DNA from: Huaxiibacter chinensis
GTDB taxonomy: Bacteria > Pseudomonadota > Gammaproteobacteria > Enterobacterales > Enterobacteriaceae
Direction: 5' to 3'
Assembly: GCF_022171985.1 (NCBI RefSeq)
Contig: NZ_JAJVHF010000004.1
Location: 248,001-312,000, forward strand
Length of the DNA stretch: 64,000 bases
Below, in pieces: positions 29,766-38,380 of this stretch. Each line of letters opens with the position of its first letter. Positions within the stretch are counted from its first letter, which is position 1. A program made the position numbers and the translations under genes. The notes beneath the pieces are model-generated. The model had not been told where the DNA came from and made no database searches. It worked only from the letters and a program-made list of their open reading frames with translations.

Positions 29766-32024
29766 ATGAGTGACATGGCAGAGCGCCTCGCGCTACATGA
29801 ATTCACGGAAAATGCCTACCTGAACTACTCCATGTACGTCATCATGGACAGGGCATTGCCGTTTATCGGTGATGGTCTGAAGCCCGTACAGCGCCGCATC
29901 GTCTATGCGATGTCCGAGCTGGGGCTGAGCGCCAGCGCCAAGTTCAAAAAATCCGCCCGTACCGTCGGTGACGTGTTGGGTAAATACCACCCGCACGGTG
30001 ACATCGCCTGCTATGAAGCGATGGTGCTGATGGCACAGCCGTTCTCCTACCGTTATCCGCTGGTCGATGGTCAGGGGAACTGGGGGGCGCCGGACGATCC
30101 CAAATCCTTCGCTGCGATGCGTTACACCGAATCTCGCTTGTCCAAATATGCCGAAGTGCTGTTGGGTGAGCTGGGGCAGGGGACGGTTGACTGGGTTCCA
30201 AACTTTGACGGAACGATGCAGGAGCCGAAAATGCTGCCTGCGCGTCTGCCAAATATCCTGCTGAACGGCACCACCGGCATTGCCGTGGGCATGGCGACGG
30301 ATATTCCGCCGCACAACCTGCGTGAAGTGGCGAAAGCCGCCATTACCCTGATTGAACAGCCGAAAACCACGCTCGACGAGCTGCTGGATATCGTTCAGGG
30401 GCCGGACTACCCGACCGAGGCGGAAATCATTACCTCGCGTGCGGAAATTCGCAAAATCTACCAGAACGGTCGCGGCTCCGTGCGTATGCGCGCGGTGTGG
30501 ACCAAAGAAGACGGCGCCGTGGTGATCACCGCGCTGCCGCACCAGGTGTCGGGCGCGAAAGTGCTGGAGCAGATTGCGTCCCAGATGCGCAATAAAAAGC
30601 TGCCGATGGTCGACGACCTGCGTGACGAATCCGACCACGAAAACCCCACCCGTCTGGTGATCGTGCCGCGCTCCAACCGCGTGGACATGGAGCAGGTGAT
30701 GAACCACCTGTTTGCGACCACCGATCTGGAAAAAAGCTACCGCATCAACCTGAACATGATCGGTCTCGACGGTCGTCCGGCGGTGAAAAACCTGCTGGAG
30801 ATCCTAACCGAATGGCTGGCCTTCCGCCGCGATACCGTTCGCCGCCGTCTGAACTATCGCCTGGAAAAAGTCCTCAAGCGCCTGCACATCCTCGAAGGTT
30901 TGCTGGTGGCGTTCCTGAATATCGACGAAGTGATTGAGATCATCCGTTCTGAGGACGAGCCGAAGCCGGCGCTGATGTCGCGCTTTGGCATCAGCGAAAC
31001 CCAGGCCGAGGCGATCCTTGAGCTGAAGCTGCGTCATCTCGCCAAACTGGAAGAGATGAAGATCCGCGGTGAGCAGAACGAGCTGGAAAAAGAGCGCGAT
31101 CAGCTGCAGGCGATTCTGGCCTCCGAGCGCAAGATGAATACCCTGCTGAAGAAAGAGCTGCAGGCCGATTCCGATGCCTTTGGCGACGATCGCCGCTCGC
31201 CGCTTCACGAACGTGAAGAAGCGAAAGCCATGAGCGAGCATGACATGCTGCCGTCTGAACCGGTGACTATCGTGCTGTCTCAAAGTGGCTGGGTACGCAG
31301 TGCAAAAGGGCATGATATCGACGCGCCAGGTCTGAGCTACAAAGCGGGCGACAGCTTTAAATCGGCGGTAAAAGGCAAGAGCAACCAGCCGGTGGTCTTT
31401 ATCGACTCTACCGGTCGAAGCTACGCCATCGACCCGATCACGCTGCCTTCTGCGCGGGGTCAGGGTGAGCCGATTACCGGCAAACTGACGCTGCCGCCGG
31501 GCGCAACGGTTGATCATATGCTGATGGAGAACGATGAGCAGAAACTGCTGATGGCCTCCGACGCAGGTTATGGCTTTATCTGTACCTTCAACGATCTGGT
31601 GGCGCGTAACCGCGCCGGTAAGGCGATGATCAGCCTGCCGGACAATGCGCATGTGATGACGCCGCTGGTGATTGAAAACGACAGCGACATGCTGCTGGCG
31701 ATCACCGTTGCAGGCCGTATGCTGATGTTCCCGGTCAGCGATCTGCCGCAGCTGTCGAAAGGCAAAGGCAACAAAATCATCAGTATTCCGTCGGCGGAAG
31801 CGGCGAAAGGCGAAGATGGCCTGGCGCATCTGTTTATTCTGCCACCGCAGAGCACGCTGACCATTCATGTCGGTAAGCGGAAAATTAAGCTGCGTCCGGA
31901 AGAGTTGCAGAAGGTGGTTGGGGAACGCGGACGTCGCGGCTCCCTGATGCGCGGTCTGCAACGCATCGACCGCGTGGAGATTGACTCACCGCACCGCAGC
32001 AACGCGGGCGACAGCGAAGAGTAA
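29766..32024 (+). CDS. parC: ParC, topoisomerase IV subunit A, Ser80Ile
   Basis: A 752-residue subunit with the winged-helix/tower DNA cleavage core and a C-terminal beta-pinwheel. The catalytic Tyr120 is in [15 protein letters not shown]. In the quinolone-resistance region KYHPHGD is followed by Ile80 (codon ATC at 30003-30005) instead of Ser; Glu84 is normal. Ser80Ile is a well-known fluoroquinolone-resistance substitution. It precedes plsC and ftsP as in E. coli. Confidence 0.98.
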   Translation: MSDMAERLALHEFTENAYLNYSMYVIMDRALPFIGDGLKPVQRRIVYAMSELGLSASAKFKKSARTVGDVLGKYHPHGDIACYEAMVLMAQPFSYRYPLVDGQGNWGAPDDPKSFAAMRYTESRLSKYAEVLLGELGQGTVDWVPNFDGTMQEPKMLPARLPNILLNGTTGIAVGMATDIPPHNLREVAKAAITLIEQPKTTLDELLDIVQGPDYPTEAEIITSRAEIRKIYQNGRGSVRMRAVWTKEDGAVVITALPHQVSGAKVLEQIASQMRNKKLPMVDDLRDESDHENPTRLVIVPRSNRVDMEQVMNHLFATTDLEKSYRINLNMIGLDGRPAVKNLLEILTEWLAFRRDTVRRRLNYRLEKVLKRLHILEGLLVAFLNIDEVIEIIRSEDEPKPALMSRFGISETQAEAILELKLRHLAKLEEMKIRGEQNELEKERDQLQAILASERKMNTLLKKELQADSDAFGDDRRSPLHEREEAKAMSEHDMLPSEPVTIVLSQSGWVRSAKGHDIDAPGLSYKAGDSFKSAVKGKSNQPVVFIDSTGRSYAIDPITLPSARGQGEPITGKLTLPPGATVDHMLMENDEQKLLMASDAGYGFICTFNDLVARNRAGKAMISLPDNAHVMTPLVIENDSDMLLAITVAGRMLMFPVSDLPQLSKGKGNKIISIPSAEAAKGEDGLAHLFILPPQSTLTIHVGKRKIKLRPEELQKVVGERGRRGSLMRGLQRIDRVEIDSPHRSNAGDSEE

Positions 32025-32032
32025 GCCGTGAT

Positions 32033-32055
32033 TACGCCCCTCCGTTCAGGAGGGG
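32033..32055. repeat. Hairpin after parC
   Basis: GCCCCTCC and GGAGGGGC form an 8-bp GC-only stem around GTTCA, 8 nt after the parC stop. No T run follows, so it may stabilise the mRNA end or be a weak terminator rather than a strong one. Confidence 0.6.
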
Positions 32056-32188
32056 CGCTCCCGTTAAAATTTCCCGTAAAAACGTTGTTAATTCGTGCGT
32101 TGCGATTAACAATACGCGCGTGTAATAAAGTCCTTACCTGGCCACAGGTGAAGTATAATTGTCAGCTGTTGGGGCTTCAGAGGTCGCT

Positions 32189-32926
32189 ATGCTATTTATT
32201 GTTCGAACCATTCTTACCGTTATTTATTGTCTCCTGGTCTGTATTTTCGGCTGCATCTGGTGTTTGTTCAGCCCGCGTAACCCAAAACATGTCGCCACCT
32301 TTGGTCACATGTTCGGTCGTCTTGCGCCGCTGTATGGCCTGAAAGTCGAACAACGCCTTCCTGAAGGGATGACTGATTTCAGCAACGCCATTTATATCGC
32401 TAACCATCAGAACAACTACGATATGGTGACCGCGGCAAACATTGTGCAGCCCCCCACCGTCACCGTGGGTAAAAAAAGCCTGCTGTGGATCCCGTTCTTT
32501 GGTCAGCTCTACTGGCTCACCGGTAACTTGCTGATTGATCGTAATAATCGTGCAAAAGCGCACGGTACGATTGCTGAAGTGGTCAATCACTTTAAGAAGC
32601 GTCGTATTTCTATCTGGATGTTCCCGGAAGGGACGCGTAGCCGTGGTCGCGGTCTGCTGCCGTTTAAAACGGGCGCGTTTCATGCTGCAATTGCGGCAGG
32701 TGTTCCAATTATTCCAGTGTGCGTTTCAAATACTTCTAATAAGATTAGCCTTAACCGTCTGAAAAACGGGTTAGTGATTGTCGAAATGCTGCCGCCGGTG
32801 GATACCAGCAAATATGGCAAAGATCAGGTGCGCGAGCTGGCAACGCATTGCCGTGAACTGATGGCTCAGCATATTGCCCAGCTCGACAAAGAAGTCGCAG
32901 AAAGAGAAGCCGCCGGAAAGATTTAA
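32189..32926 (+). CDS. plsC: PlsC, 1-acyl-glycerol-3-phosphate acyltransferase
   Basis: A 245-residue inner-membrane enzyme that acylates lysophosphatidic acid to phosphatidic acid. An N-terminal hydrophobic helix precedes the acyltransferase motifs: NHQNNYDMV (HX4D motif I), GQLYWLTGNLLIDR, and FPEGTRSRGRGLLPFKTGAF (motif III). The start ATG at 32189 has AGAGGT upstream and lines up with E. coli (MLYIFR); an in-frame ATG 30 bp earlier is unlikely. It lies in the parC-plsC-ftsP order. Confidence 0.96.
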   Translation: MLFIVRTILTVIYCLLVCIFGCIWCLFSPRNPKHVATFGHMFGRLAPLYGLKVEQRLPEGMTDFSNAIYIANHQNNYDMVTAANIVQPPTVTVGKKSLLWIPFFGQLYWLTGNLLIDRNNRAKAHGTIAEVVNHFKKRRISIWMFPEGTRSRGRGLLPFKTGAFHAAIAAGVPIIPVCVSNTSNKISLNRLKNGLVIVEMLPPVDTSKYGKDQVRELATHCRELMAQHIAQLDKEVAEREAAGKI

Positions 32927-32984
32927 TCCGGCGTTAAAGGGAAAAAGATTTCCCACGTTGTCAGTCGTTTCAGATGGAGCTTAT

Positions 32985-34397
32985 ATGTCACTCAGTCGGC
33001 GTCAGTTTATTCAGGCTTCGGGAATCGCCCTTTGTGCGGGTGCGGTTCCCCTGACAGCCAACGCCGCGGGGCAGCAACAGCCGCTGCCTGTTCCGCCGTT
33101 ACTGGAATCCCGTCGTGGTCAGCCCCTTTTCCTGACGATGCAACGCGCCCACTGGACATTCACGCAGGGAACGCGCGCGTCGGTGTGGGGTGTTAACGGG
33201 CGCTATCTTGGCCCGACGATCCGCGTCTGGAGCGGCGATGACGTTAAGCTTATTTACAGTAACCGTCTGACTGAAAACGTTGCGATGACCATCAGCGGTC
33301 TGCAGGTGCCGGGTCCGCTGATTGGCGGTCCTGCGCGCATGATGTCCCCCAGCGCCGACTGGGCACCCGTGCTGCCGATTCGACAGAGCGCATCCACGCT
33401 GTGGTATCGCGCTAACACGCCTAACCGCTCGGCTCAGCAGGTCTATAACGGGCTGGCGGGCATGTGGCTGGTGGAAGATGAGATCAGCAAATCTCTGCCG
33501 ATCCCCAACCATTATGGCGTGGATGATTTCCCGGTCATTATCCAGGATAAGCGGCTGGATAATTTTGGCTCACCGGAATACAGCGAACCGGGCAGCGGCG
33601 GCTTTGTCGGGGACACCTTGCTGGTCAACGGCGCGCAAAGCCCGTATGTCGAAGTGTCGCGCGGCTGGGTACGTCTGCGTTTACTGAATGCGTCAAACGC
33701 GCGTCGTTATCTGCTGCAGATGAGCGACGGTCGTCCGCTGCATGTTATTTCAGGCGATCAGGGCTTCTTGCCTGCGCCGGTATCCGTTAAACAGCTGACG
33801 CTGGCCCCGGGCGAACGCCGCGAAATCCTGGTGGATATGACTAACGGCGATGAGGTTTCCATCACCTGTGGCGAAGCGGCAAGCATTGTGGATCGTATTC
33901 GGGGCTTCTTTGAGCCGTCGAGTATTCTGGTCTCTACGCTGGTGCTCACGCTGCGTCCGACGGGTCTGTTACCGCTGGTGACGGACAGCCTGCCGATGCG
34001 CCTGCTGCCCGAAGAGATCCTGACCGGTTCGCCCGTCCGTAGCCGTGATATTACCCTGGGAGACGATCCGGGTATCAACGGCGCGCTGTGGGATGTCAAC
34101 CGCATTGATATTACGGCGCAGCAGGGGACCTGGGAGCGCTGGACGGTGCGTGCCGAAATGCCTCAGTCGTTCCATATTGAAGGCGTAACGTTCTTAATCC
34201 GCAACGTCAACGGGGCGATGCCGTTCCCGGAAGACAGAGGCTGGAAAGATACCGTCTGGGTCGACGGGCAGGTTGAGCTGCTGGTCTATTACGGTCAACC
34301 TTCGTGGCCGCACTTCCCGTTCCTGTTCCACAGTCAAACCCTGGAGATGGCGGATCGGGGATCGGTCGGCCAGCTGCTGGTAAACCCCGCACCGTAA
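32985..34397 (+). CDS. ftsP: FtsP (SufI), Tat-exported cell-division protein
   Basis: A 470-residue cupredoxin-fold (multicopper-oxidase-like) periplasmic protein of the divisome. The Tat signal SRRQFIQASG opens a signal peptide ending at NAAGQQ. The copper ligands of true oxidases are missing, as in E. coli FtsP. I chose the ATG at 32985 because GGAGC lies just upstream and the signal peptide starts there; upstream in-frame residues overlap the end of plsC. It stabilises the divisome under stress. Confidence 0.95.
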   Translation: MSLSRRQFIQASGIALCAGAVPLTANAAGQQQPLPVPPLLESRRGQPLFLTMQRAHWTFTQGTRASVWGVNGRYLGPTIRVWSGDDVKLIYSNRLTENVAMTISGLQVPGPLIGGPARMMSPSADWAPVLPIRQSASTLWYRANTPNRSAQQVYNGLAGMWLVEDEISKSLPIPNHYGVDDFPVIIQDKRLDNFGSPEYSEPGSGGFVGDTLLVNGAQSPYVEVSRGWVRLRLLNASNARRYLLQMSDGRPLHVISGDQGFLPAPVSVKQLTLAPGERREILVDMTNGDEVSITCGEAASIVDRIRGFFEPSSILVSTLVLTLRPTGLLPLVTDSLPMRLLPEEILTGSPVRSRDITLGDDPGINGALWDVNRIDITAQQGTWERWTVRAEMPQSFHIEGVTFLIRNVNGAMPFPEDRGWKDTVWVDGQVELLVYYGQPSWPHFPFLFHSQTLEMADRGSVGQLLVNPAP

Positions 34398-34407
34398 TCT
34401 GCTCTTC

Positions 34408-34494
34408 CCCTCTCCCTGTGGGAGAGGGCAAATTTAGCTCGCTCCGCTCTTCCCACTCTACCTGTGGGAGAGGGTCGGGGTGAGGGCAACAGCC
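34408..34494. repeat. REP-like repeat pair between ftsP and ygiQ
   Basis: Two hairpin units, CCTCTCCCTGTGGGAGAGG and ACTCTACCTGTGGGAGAGGG, are separated by about 40 bp, the second followed by TCGGGGTGAGGGC. This is the usual layout of Enterobacter-type extragenic palindromes. It probably marks the end of the ftsP transcript; it holds no ORF. Confidence 0.75.
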
Positions 34495-34572
34495 CGCATA
34501 ATACCCCTTCATTTCCCGCATTATTCCAGCGTATAATCCCCGCCCTTTGTTTATTTTTTCTTCGGAAGCATT

Positions 34573-35748
34573 ATGAGCGCAATATCCTTGATCCAGCCGG
34601 ATCGAGACCTCTTCTCCTGGCCGCAGTACTGGGCAGCCTGTTTTGGACCGGCGCCGTTCCTGCCGATGTCCCGTGAAGAGATGGACCAACTGGGCTGGGA
34701 CAGCTGCGATATCATTCTGGTGACAGGCGATGCCTACGTCGATCACCCGAGTTTTGGCATGGCCATCTGTGGCCGTATGCTTGAAGCGCAGGGCTTCCGG
34801 GTCGGGATCATCTCCCAGCCAGACTGGAACAGCAAAGAGGACTTTATGCGCCTCGGCAAACCCAATCTGTTCTTCGGCGTGACGGCGGGCAACATGGATT
34901 CCATGATCAACCGCTACACTGCCGACCGCAAACTGCGTCATGACGACGCCTACACCGCCGATAACCTGGCGGGTAAGCGACCGGATCGCGCCACTTTGGT
35001 TTACACCCAGCGTTGTAAAGAAGCATGGAAAGACGTGCCGGTCATCCTGGGTGGGATTGAAGCGAGCCTGCGCCGCACCGCGCATTACGATTACTGGTCT
35101 GATACCGTGCGCCGTTCGGTGCTGGTGGACTCAAAAGCCGACATGCTGATCTTCGGTAACGGCGAACGTCCGCTGGTTGAAGTGGCCCATCGCCTGTCTC
35201 AGGGTGAGCCGGTATCGGCTATCCGTGACGTGCGAAACACCGCAATCATGGTGAAAGAGGCGCTGCCAGGCTGGACCGGCGTCGATTCGCGTATCATTGA
35301 TATGCCCGGAAAAATCGACCCCATCCCCCATCCGTACGGGGAAGATCTGCCTTGCGCCGATAACAAACCCGTCGAGCCGAAGAAAGCCGAAGCGAAAGCC
35401 GTTGTTGTCCAGCCGCCGCGTCCAAAGCCATGGGAAAAAACCTACGTACTCTTGCCCTCCTTCGAGAAGGTCAAAGGGGACAAAGTGCTCTACGCCCACG
35501 CCTCGCGTATTTTGCACCATGAAACCAACCCGGGCTGCGCCCGCGCGCTGATGCAAAAACATGGCGAGCGGTATATCTGGGTGAATCCACCGGCGATCCC
35601 GCTTTCTACCGAAGAGATGGATAGCGTGTTCGCTCTGCCATATAAGCGCGTGCCGCATCCGTCTTATGGCGACAGCCGCATTCCCGCCTACGATATGATC
35701 CGTTTTTCGGTCAATATTATGCGCGGCTGCTTTGGCGGCTGCTCTTTT
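34573..35748 (+). pseudogene. ygiQ: ygiQ radical-SAM protein, interrupted at the Cys motif by an integrated element
   Basis: The 5' 392 codons of YgiQ (about 739 residues in E. coli). [20 protein letters not shown] through [12 protein letters not shown] is collinear with the family. The radical-SAM motif CxxxCxxC would be Cys386, Cys390 and Cys393; the sequence breaks after Phe392, so the third cysteine and the rest of the catalytic barrel are missing. The reading frame runs on for 35 unrelated residues to a stop at 35854-35856. The 3' half is not in the window. The protein is certainly inactive as an [4Fe-4S] enzyme. Confidence 0.93.
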
Positions 35749-35790
35749 ACTCTTGTTTTTATGTATTTAGAGTTAAACTCTACTTTTCTA
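35749..35790. mobile_element. Left junction of the integrated element, with a perfect short palindrome
   Basis: YgiQ homology stops at about 35748, directly after GGCGGCTGCTCTTT. About 19 bp into the foreign DNA, at 35768-35782, lies TAGAGTTAAACTCTA, a perfect palindrome of 7-bp arms around a central A, a possible recombinase binding site. DNA becomes AT-rich from here on. The right end of the element is outside the window. Confidence 0.7.
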
Positions 35791-35883
35791 TTTTTAGAAT
35801 TCAAGCTATTCATCGTAATTGAGAGATATCCTTTTAATGTTCAGCAAGCCTGTTAAAAGCACTTTATCTGAACCGCGTTTTGC

Positions 35884-36519
35884 CTAAATCCTGCTCAATA
35901 TATACTCTCCCTGAGTTCTGAAATCCTCAAATTCCCCAATCTTAAAGCATTGATACATAGATGATGTCAGATAATGCGCAATCATCTCACCGCCAATATG
36001 GATCCGTTCCGGGTGTGAGTATGTCGCCTGTATAGCCCTTTGTTCATTCATCATTACAGGAATTGTCTGCAACAAATCCCCATCCAGGATTTGGCACTCA
36101 GGTTTTACTCCTGTTCCGTATTGTAATTGCTCTGATTCGAAATCATGGACTGAGCGATAGGCGAACGAAACGATATTTCCTGTTTCCTCGCAAATTGCGA
36201 ACTGATAAACACTGGTTGTCACCGTTGAAGAAGAGGGAATTGCATGGTCATGCTTGTATTGTTTCCACAGCCTCCTTAGACAGGCCGATGTATGATAATT
36301 GAGATTTTGTATACCTGATACGACCATTCTGGTTGATGCTTCAAGCAACCAGGTGTTAGAAAATCCACCTGCCCCCGTACCTGCTATGATGGTTCTTAGC
36401 TGGGGGATGTAACCTGCTTTGGAAACAAAAGATAACGGCTCCCCATTATCGGTGACGGCAAGGGTATCTGTTACAATCAGTGCTTGTGCTTCGTCTGTAT
36501 AAAATATCAGTGATGACAT
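35884..36519 (-). CDS. Unrecognised protein with proteasome/HslV-like Ntn-hydrolase spacing
   Basis: A 211-residue protein whose start at 36519 is set by GAGGAA 5 nt upstream; longer in-frame starts look artificial. I recognise no family by name. If Ser2 becomes the first residue after Met removal, then Asp18 and Lys34 become Asp17 and Lys33. This is the exact Thr1/Asp17/Lys33 spacing of proteasome beta and HslV subunits, with Ser as nucleophile. A beta-hairpin-like SLIFYTDEAQALIVTDTLAV, then IIAGTGAGG at about residues 44-52, fits the Ntn fold. It sits between the ygiQ junction and the recombinases, on the opposite strand, so it is probably element-borne. Function not known. Confidence 0.55.
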   Translation of the reverse strand: MSSLIFYTDEAQALIVTDTLAVTDNGEPLSFVSKAGYIPQLRTIIAGTGAGGFSNTWLLEASTRMVVSGIQNLNYHTSACLRRLWKQYKHDHAIPSSSTVTTSVYQFAICEETGNIVSFAYRSVHDFESEQLQYGTGVKPECQILDGDLLQTIPVMMNEQRAIQATYSHPERIHIGGEMIAHYLTSSMYQCFKIGEFEDFRTQGEYILSRI

Positions 36520-37132
36520 ATTTTCCTCATCCAGAAAAGACATTACATGAATCACAGAACAGGTCACTACAACCACGTGAAAGGGAGTCAGACCATTTTC
36601 CAGAGGTAAATATATTCTTGTGTTTGGACGCGTTGCGGTTCTCTGTAAAAAATATATAGCACAAACAAAAGTCCCCGCAGGGATAAATATAGTTATATGC
36701 GCTTTTTCTGCTGGCTTTTACAATTGAAAGTGACAGGTAAACGAAATGTGTTACAGGTTTCTTTTGCTTTTCGTTGGGTTCTGTATATGCGAATTTACCC
36801 TGTGTGTTATTTTTGCAATGGACTCAGGCTGTATTCAATCAATTAAGGTTTACTTCTGGCATTAAGATGTATCCGTTGCCTGTTTTTTAAGGGCACGGTT
36901 TGTGCCGGGAAATGAAAATCACATCTTAAGTTCTTCACTCAAAGGATTTGTGATGTTTATCACGTATGGTCCGGGTAACGTGTTGAGGTCAATGTATTGC
37001 ATCGTGATGGTGTCGTTACATCTTTTACTTTCCTCCTGATTTGCATATTCACTCCCGGCAACCTGGTTGTTTGTTTTTTCTTCTTCCGGATTTATAGTGT
37101 AGGCATGAGGTGGCGTTTCAGGGCGACAGACT
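36520..37132. other. AT-rich intergenic region upstream of the recombinase operon
   Basis: 613 bp without a convincing gene. It has low GC and several A/T runs, in contrast to the backbone. A small minus-strand ORF of 77 codons (36919-37152) shows no family resemblance and overlaps the first recombinase start. The stretch could hold the recombinase promoter and arm-type binding sites; I see no clear repeat that proves this. Confidence 0.4.
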
Positions 37133-38380
37133 GTGAGGATAATCACTAACATTCATGCGCGTTATGGGCGTGTCAGCAAACTGGATGCAACAGAGCCGAA
37201 ACTGAAATTTGAACCCGGATTTCTGTATGCTGAAATACCTTATATTAGCGGCATCCAGAATCGAAAACTGAGCCGATATGTACACTTTTATCTTATGGAT
37301 AAAGCTATCCTGCAGGCCAGGGATTTAAAGCCTTTAGCCCGGGCATTTTTACGCTGGATAAGGTGGCTGGAGGATAACGGACTTGACCCTTTCACCCCGG
37401 GAACGTTGAAATACCAAAGCCCTACATATGGCTTCAGGGAGTATCTTCTGGGGGCCGTAAGGCAGGGGCGCATCGCCTCATCCACCGCGGCGGTGTACAT
37501 CAGCGTTATCCGACGGTTTTACGTATTTCTGGGCAAGTGTGGTGAGCTGGCTGCCAGCTCATTTTTTACGTTGGTCGAAAAAGTCGTTGACGGGCGACGC
37601 AAGGTGATAAGTTCGGATCTTGCCATCAGGATAACCAGCACAACAAAAAGGACAATCAACCCACTGAATGATGCAGAGGTTCATATCCTGGATGAGGCAC
37701 TGAAATCTGAGTCCGGGTTGTTCAGTTTAATGATTGTGCTGATGAAAAATTGTGGGTTACGGCTGGATGAAATGCTGACCCTGCCGTCGTCACTCTTTAC
37801 TGAAGAGTACCTTGCCAGTGTCCCTGTATCTGAGTTGACCATCAGGGGGCTTCATATTGGTCCGAGATGCGGAGTTCATACGAAGTTTGGGATGACGCGA
37901 GAACTCTTCATCACCAGACGATTGTACGAGCAGGTTCTGGATTATCTGGCGGATGAGGAGTATGAAAAGAAGATCCAAAAATGGCGTGCACGACAGGGTG
38001 GGGAAGGGCGGCACGAGCCTTTATTTTTAATGGCAAACGGGAAACGGATGTCTGAAAAAGCCTTTTACTCCCGCTGGTACAGTTTTCGCCATCGCCTGGC
38101 CCGGTCTGCTCCGGGAAATGTGTTCAGACATAAACCCCATGATTTGCGGGCAACGTTTGCGACCCATTTTTTACGCTCGGCACTGAGTTGCTATCCCGAT
38201 CAGGCCGCAAATGCGCTGGGTACAGTAAAATACTGGATGGGCCATAAAAGCGAAAATACGACGATGAAATACATCGTCTTTCTTCAGCAAAACCAGATTT
38301 CTGATGCAGTCGCCGGGGTCATGGACGCATTGATTGACGGTGCTGCAGGTCGCGATGGAGCCATATATGAGCCGGAGTGA
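37133..38380 (+). CDS. Tyrosine recombinase 1 of a three-recombinase module
   Basis: A 415-residue tyrosine recombinase starting at GTG. The complete catalytic set is visible: Arg210 in CGLRLDE, Lys251 in HTKFGMTRE, His336-Arg339 in HDLRATFATHFL, His371 in WMGHKSENTT, and the nucleophile Tyr380. The N-terminal core-binding domain covers about residues 55-150. The gene overlaps the second recombinase by 14 nt. Family: Tn554 TnpA-like or recombinase-trio type. It should be catalytically able. Confidence 0.9.
   Translation: MRIITNIHARYGRVSKLDATEPKLKFEPGFLYAEIPYISGIQNRKLSRYVHFYLMDKAILQARDLKPLARAFLRWIRWLEDNGLDPFTPGTLKYQSPTYGFREYLLGAVRQGRIASSTAAVYISVIRRFYVFLGKCGELAASSFFTLVEKVVDGRRKVISSDLAIRITSTTKRTINPLNDAEVHILDEALKSESGLFSLMIVLMKNCGLRLDEMLTLPSSLFTEEYLASVPVSELTIRGLHIGPRCGVHTKFGMTRELFITRRLYEQVLDYLADEEYEKKIQKWRARQGGEGRHEPLFLMANGKRMSEKAFYSRWYSFRHRLARSAPGNVFRHKPHDLRATFATHFLRSALSCYPDQAANALGTVKYWMGHKSENTTMKYIVFLQQNQISDAVAGVMDALIDGAAGRDGAIYEPE

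Noticed and set aside
29793..31961. Long minus-strand ORFs inside parC
   Set aside because: Frames opposite a highly conserved GC-rich gene are often open; their translations look unstructured and have no family match.
36919..37152. 77-codon minus-strand ORF overlapping the first recombinase start
   Set aside because: No family resemblance, and it overlaps a well-supported gene start on the other strand.
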